A DNA stretch of 64,000 bases from CALHVX01 sp038757945 (lineage in GTDB: Bacteria; Pseudomonadota; Gammaproteobacteria; Pseudomonadales; Azotimanducaceae): contig JBCDGJ010000001.1 of the NCBI GenBank assembly GCA_038757945.1, forward strand, positions 43,151 through 107,150, in the 5' to 3' direction. The notes beneath the pieces were generated by a model. It worked only from the letters and a program-made list of their open reading frames with translations. It searched no databases and was not told where the DNA came from. Of this stretch, positions 37,028 through 45,773 are shown piece by piece (within the stretch, counting starts at the first letter, position 1; every line of letters starts with the position of its first letter). A program made the translations under genes and the position numbers.

Positions 37028-37530
37028 AGCCTTGCCACCGGAGCCGGCACCAGCGCAATGCAGTCCACCGGACAGGGCGGCAGGCACAGCTCGCAGCCGG
37101 TGCACTCTCGCGCGATAACCGTGTGCATATACCCTTGGGCGCCGACGATGGCGTCGACCGGACAGGCCGGCAGGCACAGCGTGCAGCCGATGCACTCCGT
37201 TTCGTCGATGACCGCCAGCAGCGGTACCGGGGCGTCGACACCAGCGGCGCCGCGCTGCGGTTGCCCCATGAGCTCATGCAGTGTGGCTTCCGTTGCCGGC
37301 CCGCCCGGGGGGCAGAGGTTCAGCGCTGCGCCTTCGGTGACGATGGCCGCCGCATAGGGGCGGCAGCCGGGATAGCCGCACTGCGCACACTGGATCTGCG
37401 GCAGGCAGGCATCGACTGCGTCGACCAGCTTGTCAGGCTGCGCCCGGTAGCGCCGATCAGCCCAGCGCAGTCCCAGCGCGCAGCCACAGAGCAGGCTGGC
37501 GATCAGCACGATGATCAGCAGTTCGCTCAC
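37024..37530 (-). CDS. rsxB: Rsx/Rnf electron transport complex subunit B
   Basis: A 168-residue protein with an N-terminal membrane helix (LLIIVLIASLLCGCALGL) and a cysteine cluster CAQCGYPGCRPYA plus a later Cys (NLCPPGG) for one iron-sulfur centre. Two ferredoxin motifs follow, CIGCTLCLPACPVDAIVGA and CTGCELCLPPCPVDCI. It passes electrons from RsxC into the complex. It starts in an ATGA overlap with rsxA. Confidence 0.96.
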   Translation of the reverse strand: MSELLIIVLIASLLCGCALGLRWADRRYRAQPDKLVDAVDACLPQIQCAQCGYPGCRPYAAAIVTEGAALNLCPPGGPATEATLHELMGQPQRGAAGVDAPVPLLAVIDETECIGCTLCLPACPVDAIVGAQGYMHTVIARECTGCELCLPPCPVDCIALVPAPVARL

Positions 37531-38105
37531 AGGCCAAACCCGGTGAAGCCCATAAATCCGAGCGCGAGCAGTCCGGCGGTCACCAGCGTGATCGGTGTCC
37601 CCTTGAGCGCGTCCGGGACGCGCTGCTCATCGAGCTGTTCCCGCAGAGCCGCGAACAGCACCATGACCAGCACAAAGCCGGCGGCGGCGCCAATGGCAAA
37701 GACCAGCGTTTGCAGGAGCGAGAGCTCGTCGCGAATCGCCAGCAGCGCAACGGCCAGCACGGCGCAGTTGCTGGTGATCAGCGGCAGGTACAGGCCAAGG
37801 GTTCGGTGCAGCAGCGGGCTGACGCCGCGCAGGTAGAGCTCGGTGAGCTGCACCGTAGCCGCAATGGTCACCATGAATACGATCAGGTCCAGATACTCGA
37901 GACCCAGCGGCCGCAGCAGGCCATGGTAGAGCAGGTGCGACAGCACGGCGGCCAGGCTCAGGACGAAGGTCGTGGCCAGCCCCATGGCAAGGGCGGTACC
38001 GCTGCGGGCAGTGACGCCCAGGAACGGGCACAAGCCGAGGAACTGCGCGAGCACGAAGTTGTTGACCAGCAACGCCGACAGCAGAAGCCCGAACAGTTCC
38101 GCCAT
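37527..38105 (-). CDS. rsxA: Rsx/Rnf electron transport complex subunit A
   Basis: A 192-residue membrane protein with about six helices. LLVNNFVLAQFLGLCPFLGV is the N-terminal cysteine motif, and LYLPLITSNCAVLAVALLAI carries the second cysteine that pairs with RsxE to hold an iron-sulfur centre. It begins 7 bp after metG, so the rsx genes are likely transcribed with metG or from a promoter inside it. Confidence 0.96.
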   Translation of the reverse strand: MAELFGLLLSALLVNNFVLAQFLGLCPFLGVTARSGTALAMGLATTFVLSLAAVLSHLLYHGLLRPLGLEYLDLIVFMVTIAATVQLTELYLRGVSPLLHRTLGLYLPLITSNCAVLAVALLAIRDELSLLQTLVFAIGAAAGFVLVMVLFAALREQLDEQRVPDALKGTPITLVTAGLLALGFMGFTGFGL

Positions 38106-38112
38106 GAGGCCG

Positions 38113-40167
38113 TTAGCGCACCGGCATGCCGGGCTCCGCGCCGCTGTCCGGGCTCAGCAGGAACAGCTCGCTGCCGCCTTCGCCGGCTGCCAGCACCATG
38201 CCTTCGGAGACGCCGAACTTCATCTTGCGCGGCGCCAGGTTCGCAACCACGACCGTCAGCCGGCCGTTGAGCGCCTCCGGGTCATAGGCTGCCTTGATGC
38301 CCGAAAACACCGTGCGCGTGCCGAGCGGGCCGAGGTCCAGCTCGAGCTTCAGCAGTTTGGCCGCGCCCTCGACAGCGCTGGCTTCGGTGATGCGGGCGAT
38401 GCGCAGGTCTACGGCGGCAAAGGTATCGATCTGAATTTCTGCGTTGAGCGCAGGTGCTGCGGTGCTGCCTGCGTCTGCGTCTGCGGGTGCGGCTGCGGAT
38501 GGCGCAGCGGCCGGTTCCGGCTCTGCCGACGCGGCCAGCAGCGCGTCCAGAGTCTTGCTTTCCAGACGCTGCAGGAGCGGTTTGAAGCGATTGATCTGGT
38601 GATTGAGCAGCGGTGTCGCGGCGTCGGTCCAGCGCAGCGGCTCGATGCCGAGGAAGGTTTCGCTCTCAGCGGCCATGGCCGGCAGCACCGGTTTCAGGTA
38701 GAGCATCAGCAGCCGGAACTGGTTCAGGCCCTGGGTACAGGCAGCCTGCACCGCGTCGCGCTGGCCGTCTTCCTTAATCCGTTTCCACGGCTCGGCTTCG
38801 GCGATGTACTGATTGGCCTGGTCCGCCAGCGCCGTGATCTCGCGCATGGCCCGGGCGTAGTCGCCGGCTTCGTAGCAGTCCGCGAGCCGTTCCGCGGCCG
38901 CTGCGGCGGCCGCGAACAGGTCGGGTTCCGGCAGGCTCGTGGCGAGCTGGCCGTCGAACTGCTTGCTGATGAAGCCCGCGCAGCGGCTGGCGATGTTGAC
39001 CACCTTGCCAACCAGATCCGAGTTCACCCGCGCTACGAAGTCCTCGAGGTTGATGTCGATGTCGTCGACGGTGCCGTTCAGCTTGGTTGCGTAGTAGTAG
39101 CGCAGCACTTCCGGCGACAGATGCTCGAGGTAGGTGCTGGCCTTGATGTAGGTCCCGCGGGACTTCGACATCTTGGCGCCGTCGACGCTGATGAACCCGT
39201 GGGTGTGGATGCGGGTCGGCAGCCGGTAGCCGGCCGCGTCCAGCACCGCAGGCCAGAACAGCGCATGGAAGTTGATGATGTCCTTGCCGATGAAATGGTG
39301 CAGCTCGGTACTGCTGCCTGCCTGCCAGTAGTCATCGAAGCTCAGATCGTTGCGGCCGTGGGCGAGGTTCGCGAAGCTCGCCATGTAGCCGATCGGGGCA
39401 TCCAGCCAGACGTAGAAGTACTTGTCGTCGGTGCCGGGAATGCGAAAGCCGAAATACGGCGCGTCGCGGGCGATATCCCAGGGCTTAAGCCCGCCGTCGA
39501 GCCACTCCGCCAGCTTGTTGGCGACCTCCGGCTGAATGCTGCCGCTGCGGGTCCAGGCTTTCAGGAAGTCGGTGTACTGCGGCAGATCGAAGAAGTAGTG
39601 GGTGGACTCGCGGCGTACCGGAGCTGCACCGGACAGCTGTGACCGGGGCTCAATCAGGTCCAGGGCATCGTAGGTGGCGCCGCAGTTCTCGCAGTTGTCG
39701 CCGTACTGGTCCGGAGTTTTGCACTTCGGGCAGGTACCCTTGACGAAGCGATCGGCAAGAAACAGCTCGCGCTCCGGATCGTAGAGCTGCTCGACCTCGC
39801 GCGTGAAGATCAGTCCCTTGGCTTCGACCGCGGCGTAGATGGCCTCGGCCAGCTCTCGATTTTCCTCGGAGTGCGTCGAGTAGTAGTTGTCGTGTTCGAC
39901 CAGAAATCCTTCAAAGTCACGCGCGTGGGACTGGCGCACGGTTTCGATCATGACCTCCGGCGTCAGGCCTTCTTCTTCGGCTTTCAGCATCGTCGCGGTG
40001 CCGTGGGTGTCGTCGGCGCAGACGTAGGTGCAGGTGTGGCCGCGCAGGCGCTGAAACCGCACCCAGATGTCGGTCTGGATGTGCTCCAGCAGATGGCCGA
40101 GGTGAATGTCGCCGTTGGCGTTCGGCAGCGCGCTGGTCACGAGCAGGCGGCGGGGAGCTTCAGTCAT
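38113..40167 (-). CDS. metG: Methionyl-tRNA synthetase
   Basis: A 684-residue class I synthetase. The HIGH-type motif is NANGDIHLGHLLEH, the zinc knuckle is CPKCKTPDQYGDNCENC, and GAKMSKSRGTYI is the KMSKS loop. A C-terminal tRNA-binding domain (about residues 580-684, DLRIARITEASAVEGAAKLL) is joined by an Ala/Asp/Pro-rich linker encoded by hexanucleotide repeats. It charges tRNA-Met. The gene is divergent from apbC and heads the minus-strand block with rsxABCDGE and nth. Confidence 0.97.
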   Translation of the reverse strand: MTEAPRRLLVTSALPNANGDIHLGHLLEHIQTDIWVRFQRLRGHTCTYVCADDTHGTATMLKAEEEGLTPEVMIETVRQSHARDFEGFLVEHDNYYSTHSEENRELAEAIYAAVEAKGLIFTREVEQLYDPERELFLADRFVKGTCPKCKTPDQYGDNCENCGATYDALDLIEPRSQLSGAAPVRRESTHYFFDLPQYTDFLKAWTRSGSIQPEVANKLAEWLDGGLKPWDIARDAPYFGFRIPGTDDKYFYVWLDAPIGYMASFANLAHGRNDLSFDDYWQAGSSTELHHFIGKDIINFHALFWPAVLDAAGYRLPTRIHTHGFISVDGAKMSKSRGTYIKASTYLEHLSPEVLRYYYATKLNGTVDDIDINLEDFVARVNSDLVGKVVNIASRCAGFISKQFDGQLATSLPEPDLFAAAAAAAERLADCYEAGDYARAMREITALADQANQYIAEAEPWKRIKEDGQRDAVQAACTQGLNQFRLLMLYLKPVLPAMAAESETFLGIEPLRWTDAATPLLNHQINRFKPLLQRLESKTLDALLAASAEPEPAAAPSAAAPADADAGSTAAPALNAEIQIDTFAAVDLRIARITEASAVEGAAKLLKLELDLGPLGTRTVFSGIKAAYDPEALNGRLTVVVANLAPRKMKFGVSEGMVLAAGEGGSELFLLSPDSGAEPGMPVR
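38470..38499. repeat. Hexanucleotide repeat inside the metG linker
   Basis: Five adjacent 6-bp units, TGCGTC twice then TGCGGG, TGCGGC and TGCGGA, encode an Ala-Asp-Ala linker between the synthetase core and the C-terminal tRNA-binding domain. The units are the same type as those in the DUF349 gene at 188-229. Confidence 0.7.
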
Positions 40168-40205
40168 GGCGGCAGAATAGGCTGTGCGTTGTCAAACCGG
40201 CGGCG

Positions 40206-40213
40206 ACTATAAC
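40206..40213. promoter_or_regulatory. Overlapping -10-like elements in the metG-apbC divergent region
   Basis: ACTATAAC reads as TATAAC on the plus strand (toward apbC) and TATAGT on the minus strand (toward metG, about 40 nt before its start). Good -35 partners at standard spacing were not found on either strand. The rest of the 157-bp gap (40168-40324) shows no gene. Confidence 0.3.
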
Positions 40214-40324
40214 GCAGCCGCCGGATTCCGGCTGGGGTCCTCCCAGGCGCTGGTGGCCCGGCCGCCAGCCTGGCCCTACAATTCTCCCCCTGTCGCCCAC
40301 TCTGGTCGGAGCACCCGCAACACC

Positions 40325-41359
40325 ATGAATCAGCACCATCTCGATGCGCTTGCCGCTTTCCCGGACCCGCTGCTCGGCCGCAGCTGGGGCGAGCTCGGTG
40401 CGCGGATAGCGGCGGCTGACGGGCGGCTCGAGGTTGAGCTCGGCTATCCGATCGGTGGCATGGAGGATGCGCTCACCGCTGCGGTGCGGACCTACCTCGA
40501 GGCGCCGGAGCTGGCCATCGACTTCAGCTGGTCGACACCGCCGGGGCGGGGATTCGAAGCGGTCGGCCATCTGGTTGCCGTGGCCTCCGGCAAGGGCGGT
40601 GTCGGCAAGTCCACCACGGCGGTCAACCTGGCGCTGTCGCTGACTGCCGGCGGCGCGCGCGTCGGGCTGCTGGACGCGGACATCTACGGTCCGAGCCAGG
40701 GCCAGCTGCTCGGGATCCCGGTGGACCGGCGTCCTGAGATCGTCGACGAAAAGTTCTTTGTGCCGGTGATCGCCCATGGGCTCGCCACCATGTCGATGAG
40801 CTACCTGTCCGGCGAGCGGACCCCGATGGTCTGGCGCGGGCCGATGGCCTCCGGTGCGCTGCAGCAGCTGCTGAAGCAGACCCGCTGGGGCGAGCTTGAT
40901 TACCTGTTGATCGATATGCCGCCGGGCACCGGTGACATTCAGCTCACCCTGGCGCAGCAGGCGCCGGTGTCCGGTGCCGTTATCGTCACCACCCCGCAGG
41001 ATCTGGCGTTGCTCGATGCGCGGAAAGGGATCGAGATGTTTCAGAAAGTGAACATCCCGACGCTCGGCATCGTGGAGAACATGAGCGTGCATTGCTGTCC
41101 CCAGTGCGGCTACGAGTCGCATCCGTTTGGCAGTGGTGGTGGCGCCGAGATCGCAGCGCAGTACGACGTGCCGGTGCTGGCTGAGCTGCCACTGTCGCTT
41201 GCGATCCGCGAGCAATCGGACAGCGGCCAGCCAACCGTGGTGGCCGAACCGACCGGCGACGCCGCAGTCCGCTACCGGCAGGCTGCACGGCACCTTTCCG
41301 CGCGGCTCTGGGGGCTGAGCCAGGAACCGGCCGTAGCGATCAGCATGAGCGATGACTAA
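40325..41359 (+). CDS. apbC: Mrp/ApbC-type iron-sulfur carrier ATPase
   Basis: A 344-residue P-loop protein. The deviant Walker A is SGKGGVGKSTTAVNLAL (about residues 88-104), followed by LLDADIYGPSQG, LIDMPPGTGDIQLTLAQ and the cluster-binding CCPQCG near residue 260. The first 80 residues resemble the MIP18-like N-domain common in this group, in shortened form. It transfers [4Fe-4S] clusters to apoproteins. The apbC-dcd order next to metG is conserved in Pseudomonas-like genomes. Confidence 0.93.
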   Translation: MNQHHLDALAAFPDPLLGRSWGELGARIAAADGRLEVELGYPIGGMEDALTAAVRTYLEAPELAIDFSWSTPPGRGFEAVGHLVAVASGKGGVGKSTTAVNLALSLTAGGARVGLLDADIYGPSQGQLLGIPVDRRPEIVDEKFFVPVIAHGLATMSMSYLSGERTPMVWRGPMASGALQQLLKQTRWGELDYLLIDMPPGTGDIQLTLAQQAPVSGAVIVTTPQDLALLDARKGIEMFQKVNIPTLGIVENMSVHCCPQCGYESHPFGSGGGAEIAAQYDVPVLAELPLSLAIREQSDSGQPTVVAEPTGDAAVRYRQAARHLSARLWGLSQEPAVAISMSDD

Positions 41360-41464
41360 CGGTCCGCGGCTGGTCGGCGAGCGACGCGCGCTCGACGGCG
41401 GCTCTGAACAATGGCCGCGGCCCGCAGCAGCGGGTGGCGCACACCGACAGGAGGACACACTGGC

Positions 41465-42028
41465 TTGAGCATCAAATCCGATCGCTGGATCCGCAGCATG
41501 GCGGCGCAGGGCATGATTGAGCCCTTTGAGCCCGGCCAGGTCCGTACCCGCGGCAACGACAAGCTGATCTCCTACGGCACGTCGAGCTATGGCTACGACG
41601 TTCGCTGCGCACCGCAGTTCAAGGTCTTTACCAACATCTACAGCGCGACGGTCGACCCGAAAGCATTCGACGAGCGCAGCTTCGTGGATGTGGAAGACGA
41701 GGTGTGCGTCATTCCACCCAATTCCTTTGCGCTGGCCAGCACCGTCGAGTACTTCCGGATTCCGTCGGACGTCCTGACCATCTGCCTCGGCAAATCGACC
41801 TACGCCCGCTGCGGCATCATCGTCAACGTGACGCCGCTGGAACCGGAGTGGGAAGGGCACGTGACGCTCGAGTTTTCCAACACCACGAACCTGCCCGCCA
41901 AGATCTACGCCAATGAAGGCGTCGCGCAGATGCTGTTCTTTCAGTCGGACGAGCAGTGTGAGGTCACCTACAAGGACCGCGGCGGCAAGTATCAGGGCCA
42001 GCGCGGGGTTACCCTGCCGCGCCCCTGA
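41465..42028 (+). CDS. dcd: dCTP deaminase
   Basis: A 187-residue trimeric enzyme converting dCTP to dUTP. LSIKSDRWIRSMAAQGMIEPF at the N-terminus, GTSSYGYDVRC, the active-site segment CLGKSTYARCGIIVNVTPLE and GVAQMLFFQSDEQC are all present at normal length. The start is TTG at 41465, supported by AGGAGG about 9 nt upstream and by the expected M-S-I-K-S N-terminus. It is convergent with purM, 10 bp apart. Confidence 0.95.
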   Translation: MSIKSDRWIRSMAAQGMIEPFEPGQVRTRGNDKLISYGTSSYGYDVRCAPQFKVFTNIYSATVDPKAFDERSFVDVEDEVCVIPPNSFALASTVEYFRIPSDVLTICLGKSTYARCGIIVNVTPLEPEWEGHVTLEFSNTTNLPAKIYANEGVAQMLFFQSDEQCEVTYKDRGGKYQGQRGVTLPRP

Positions 42029-42038
42029 GGTCAGCGGT

Positions 42039-43163
42039 TCAGCCGAGCGTACCGGTAAACTCGATGGCGGCGCTGGCGCGGTTAACTACCGAGCCGATCT
42101 CGAACGGCTGTTCGCCGGCCGCTTCGAGGGTGCTGACGGCCTCGGGGCAAGCCGCTACGGGCACGCAGAACACGAAGCCAACGCCGCAGTTGAAGGTGCG
42201 CAGCATCTCGTCATCGGTCAGATGCCCGGCATCCTGGAGCCACTGAAACAGCGGCGGCAGCGACCAGCGGTCGAGGTCGACGCGCAGGGCCAGCTGTTCG
42301 CTGCGGAGCATCCGCGGCAGGTTTTCCGTCAGGCCACCGCCGGTCACGTGGGCCATGCCGCGCACCGGTGACGGAGCGACCGGCGTGGCCTGGGCGAGTC
42401 CCAGCGCCCGAACCGCGTCCACGTACAGTCGGGTGGGCGCCAGCAATGCTGTGCTGGTCGGTTGCGGGATCACGGTCTGGGGTGCTGGAGCCAGGTCCAG
42501 CAGGCGCCGGATCAGGGAGAAACCGTTGGCGTGGGCACCGCTCGAGGGCAGGGCCAGCAGGCGATCACCAGCGGTGATGCCGCTGCCGTCGATCAGGCGC
42601 TTGCGCTCGGCGATGCCGACGCAGAAGCCGGCCAGATCATAGTCGCCGTCGGCGTAGTGCCCGGGCATCTCCGCCGTCTCGCCACCAGCGAGGCTGCAAC
42701 CGCAGAGCGCGCAGGCGGCGGCAATACCTTCGATCACCCGGGCGGCGACGTCGACCTCGAGCCGGCCGGTGGCAAAGTAGTCGAGAAAGAACAGCGGTTC
42801 AGCGCCGGTCACCAGAATGTCGTTCACGCACATGGCGACCAGGTCCTGGCCGATCCGGTCGTGCTGCTGCGTATCGATGGCCAGCCGCAGCTTGGTGCCG
42901 ACGCCGTCGGTCCCGCTGACCAGTATCGGTTCCCGGTAGCCGGGTGGCAGTGCGGACAGCGCTGCGAAGCCGCCGAGGCCGGTAAGCAGTTCCGGACGGT
43001 GGGTCGCGCGGCTGGCCGGGCCGATCCGCTGCACGAGCGCGTTGCCGGCTTCGATGTCGACGCCCGCACGGGCGTAGGACCAGCGTTCGGTGGCTGCCGT
43101 GGAAGCCGCATCCTGCGGGTGCTCCGTGGTGCCCCCGGGGTTGCGGTTGCGGGTATCTGACAT
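42039..43163 (-). CDS. purM: Phosphoribosylformylglycinamidine cyclo-ligase (AIR synthetase)
   Basis: A 374-residue enzyme of purine synthesis. VSGTDGVGTKLRLAI is the ATP/substrate loop, and CSLAGGETAEMPGHYADGDY and SSGAHANGFSLIRRLLD are family segments. About 25 extra polar residues precede the usual N-terminal SYARAGVDIEAGN. The ATG at 43163 follows GGAAACC. It is divergent from the DUF2066 gene, an arrangement seen in many gammaproteobacteria; purN is not next to it in this window. Confidence 0.95.
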   Translation of the reverse strand: MSDTRNRNPGGTTEHPQDAASTAATERWSYARAGVDIEAGNALVQRIGPASRATHRPELLTGLGGFAALSALPPGYREPILVSGTDGVGTKLRLAIDTQQHDRIGQDLVAMCVNDILVTGAEPLFFLDYFATGRLEVDVAARVIEGIAAACALCGCSLAGGETAEMPGHYADGDYDLAGFCVGIAERKRLIDGSGITAGDRLLALPSSGAHANGFSLIRRLLDLAPAPQTVIPQPTSTALLAPTRLYVDAVRALGLAQATPVAPSPVRGMAHVTGGGLTENLPRMLRSEQLALRVDLDRWSLPPLFQWLQDAGHLTDDEMLRTFNCGVGFVFCVPVAACPEAVSTLEAAGEQPFEIGSVVNRASAAIEFTGTLG

Positions 43164-43255
43164 GGTGGTTTCCGAAGCTTGAACCGCGCGGCGGCGGTAA
43201 TCGTGCGCGCAGTCTACCGGAGTCTCAAAGGGCTTGTTTCCGGTAAACTTGGGCT

Positions 43256-44521
43256 TTGTCCGAGCCGAAAGTGTCGCCCGCCGTGCTGAATCCCAACAAC
43301 AAGATCCCACGCTGTTTGTGGCTGCTGTGGCTTGGATCGCTGGCGCTGCTTGCGGCGCAGCCATTGCGCGCCGAGGTCGTGACCTGGCTGTATCAGGTCG
43401 AAGTGCCTGTGGCCGATCAGTCCGAGGCACTGCGGAGTGATGCCGCCCGCGTGGCCCTGCGTACGGTGTTGACCCGCATCAGCGGCGTCGCGGAGCTGCC
43501 GCAGGATCCGGTGCTGGCGGCTGCGGAACGGAACCCTGGCCGCTACTACACGAGCTTTCAGTATCTGTCCGGCGCATCCGACAAGGCGCTTGCCGTGCGC
43601 TTTGCCTTTGATGCCGCGCTGACGCTCCGGCTTTCCAAAGCGCTTGAGCTACCGGTCTGGTGGCAGAACCGGCCCCGCGTCGTGCCCTGGCTGGCGGTCG
43701 ACGAAGCGCAGCTGGTGATGGCGGTCGATACCGATGCCCTGCAACCCGACGCTGCGGCAGAACGCACCGGCGACGGGGCGGTGCCGCCGCTTGGACCGGG
43801 GCTTAAGGAAGCCGGCGCGCCGCGGTCGGTTACCCGCGAGCCGGGGGTAATGGACCCACCCGATCCGGCGTTCACGCTGGCGGCCGCGATGGCGGGTCGG
43901 GCCCGTGAACGCGGCCTGCCATTAACTTTGCCGACGCCGGATATCAACGGGCTCGAGCCCCTTGCACCGCAGCGGGTGGCGTTGGCCGACATGCTGGAGC
44001 TTCAGGCGGCCAGCACCGGGCTTGCTGCCGAGTGGCTGGGGCAGGGGCGCATCGAGCAACGGGCGGGCACCTGGTTCGGCGCCCTGCGGTTCGAGCCCGT
44101 CAATGCGCCCTCGGCGACCGCTGTGACCATTGAACCCGCTGCTTCCGTGGCAGACGAAATCACCTTCAACGTGCAGGCGGACGCCATTGCCGACCTTGGC
44201 GTGCAGATCGTGGACCGCCTGAGCGATGCGCTGGCATTGCGGCTTGCGGCGTCCGGCGGTGGTGCCTTGACTCTGCGGGTTCAGGGCGTCAGCGGCGCAC
44301 AGTCGCTCGTGGACCTGTTGCGCTACCTGCGTGGCTTGAGCTTTCTCGATTCGGTACAGATCGTCGAGTCGAGCCAGGAGGGGCTGCTGTTGCTGCTCGA
44401 CAGCCAGGCAGAGTTCGAGCAGCTCAAGCGCCTGCTTGCTGTCGATGCGAGGTTGCTTCCGGAGCCGACCGAAGACGTTGTTGCCGTGTTTGGACCTCCG
44501 GTTTTCCGCTGGCAGGGATGA
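43256..44521 (+). CDS. DUF2066 domain-containing exported protein
   Basis: A protein of about 421 residues with an N-terminal signal sequence (CLWLLWLGSLALLAAQPLRA) and the DUF2066 region starting VVTWLYQVEVPVADQSEALR and FQYLSGASDKALAVRFAFDA. The function of the family is unknown, but the gene is regularly placed between purM and hda. A middle segment (about 165-215) is Pro/Gly-rich. The start is uncertain: TTG at 43256 is used; GTG codons at 43271 and 43283 would keep the signal peptide. The stop overlaps the next gene as ATGA. Confidence 0.82.
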   Translation: MSEPKVSPAVLNPNNKIPRCLWLLWLGSLALLAAQPLRAEVVTWLYQVEVPVADQSEALRSDAARVALRTVLTRISGVAELPQDPVLAAAERNPGRYYTSFQYLSGASDKALAVRFAFDAALTLRLSKALELPVWWQNRPRVVPWLAVDEAQLVMAVDTDALQPDAAAERTGDGAVPPLGPGLKEAGAPRSVTREPGVMDPPDPAFTLAAAMAGRARERGLPLTLPTPDINGLEPLAPQRVALADMLELQAASTGLAAEWLGQGRIEQRAGTWFGALRFEPVNAPSATAVTIEPAASVADEITFNVQADAIADLGVQIVDRLSDALALRLAASGGGALTLRVQGVSGAQSLVDLLRYLRGLSFLDSVQIVESSQEGLLLLLDSQAEFEQLKRLLAVDARLLPEPTEDVVAVFGPPVFRWQG

Positions 44522-45105
44522 GCGTGCACTGGTTGCCCAATGCCATCTCGGTCATGCGCATTCTGCTGGTCATTCCAGCGGTGAGCTTCATGCTGCGTGC
44601 TGAGTACGCCACGGCGCTGGCACTGGTCGGCATTGCTGCCATCAGCGACGGGCTCGATGGCTTTCTGGCACGCCGCTTCGACTGGACCAGCCGGCTCGGC
44701 GCCTTTCTGGATCCGATTGCCGACAAGCTGCTCGTGGCGGCGCTCTACGTCACGCTTACCCTCGCCGGCGCCATCCCGTTGTGGCTGCTCGCCGTGGTCG
44801 TGCTGCGGGATCTGGTGATCGTCACCGGAGCGATGTGCTACCGCTACGTTGTTGGCCCGCTGGAGATGGCCCCGACCCGGATCAGCAAGACCAATACGGC
44901 GGCGCAGTTCCTGCTGGTCCTGCTGTCCCTGCTCAGCCTCGTCGTCAGTTCCGCGCTGGCGGAGGACTTGAGGGCGCTGATCGATCCCTACGGATTCATT
45001 CTGGTGGCCGTGCTGTCGCTCAGCTCGGGCAGCCAGTACGTGCTGAGCTGGTCCCGGCGCGCGCTGAAGGAGCGGCGCGAACGGCAGCACGCAGGCTTAC
45101 AGTGA
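44518..45105 (+). CDS. CDP-alcohol phosphatidyltransferase (PgsA-like)
   Basis: A 195-residue membrane enzyme. SDGLDGFLARRFDWTSRLGA then FLDPIADK is the DG-x2-AR-x8-G-x3-D-x3-D catalytic motif. The N-terminus LPNAISVMRILLVIPAV is the usual first helix. It transfers a phosphatidyl group from CDP-diacylglycerol to an alcohol such as glycerol 3-phosphate; which alcohol is not certain. The ATG overlaps the DUF2066 stop, and its own stop overlaps the hda start, so three genes are translationally linked. Confidence 0.9.
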   Translation: MSVHWLPNAISVMRILLVIPAVSFMLRAEYATALALVGIAAISDGLDGFLARRFDWTSRLGAFLDPIADKLLVAALYVTLTLAGAIPLWLLAVVVLRDLVIVTGAMCYRYVVGPLEMAPTRISKTNTAAQFLLVLLSLLSLVVSSALAEDLRALIDPYGFILVAVLSLSSGSQYVLSWSRRALKERRERQHAGLQ

Positions 45106-45773
45106 TGGCGCATCCGCAGCGCGCGTTCCGCTTCGGCACCACAAGCCGCCCCACGTTCGAAGAGTTTCTGCCGGGAGAGAACGCCGAGCTTCTGGCCAGG
45201 CTCGCTGCGCTGCCGACCCTGGACGCGTTTGTCGGGGTGTGGATCTACGCCGGGGACAGCATCGGCAAAACTCACCTGCTGCAGGCGGTTACGTCCCCGG
45301 AAGCGTATCTGCATGCCGCATGCCCGGAAGGCCCAACGCAGTTCGCCGGCCAGCCCGCTGGCCAACCTGTTGCCATTGACGAGGTTGAGCGCTGTCTCGG
45401 CGACCGCCGCAGGGAAGAGGGGCTGCTCGCGCTCTACCAGCTGCTGCTCGCCCGCGGCGTGCCGCTGCTGGTGAGTTCCCGGGTCTCGCCGCTGGCGCTG
45501 ACGCCGCTGCTGCCGGATCTTGCCAGCCGGCTGCGTGCCTTTGAAACCTTTGCCCTGCAGCCGCCGGGTGAAGCGGAGCAGCGCGTGATCCTCGACCGTC
45601 AAGCGCGGCGCCGCGGGCTGCACCTGCTCCCGGAGGTATTGGATTTCTGGCTCCTGCGTCGGGCCCGCTCCCTGCGGTCGCGGCTCGAGGACCTCGAACT
45701 GGTGCTCGACTACGCGCTCGGCGCGCAGCGGCCCATCACCGTGCCGCTGCTGAAGGAGGCGCTGGGCCTGTGA
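45105..45773 (+). CDS. hda: DnaA regulatory inactivator Hda
   Basis: A 222-residue AAA+ protein related to the ATPase core of DnaA. The Walker A region is IYAGDSIGKTHLLQAV and VAIDEVERCLGDRR is the Walker B region; LLVSSRVSPLAL and LPDLASRLRAFETFAL follow as in DnaA-like proteins. Hda binds the sliding clamp and triggers ATP hydrolysis by DnaA after initiation. TGATG overlap couples it to the upstream gene. DnaA-box-like sites near nrdA elsewhere in the window may be indirectly affected by it. Confidence 0.92.
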   Translation: MAHPQRAFRFGTTSRPTFEEFLPGENAELLARLAALPTLDAFVGVWIYAGDSIGKTHLLQAVTSPEAYLHAACPEGPTQFAGQPAGQPVAIDEVERCLGDRRREEGLLALYQLLLARGVPLLVSSRVSPLALTPLLPDLASRLRAFETFALQPPGEAEQRVILDRQARRRGLHLLPEVLDFWLLRRARSLRSRLEDLELVLDYALGAQRPITVPLLKEALGL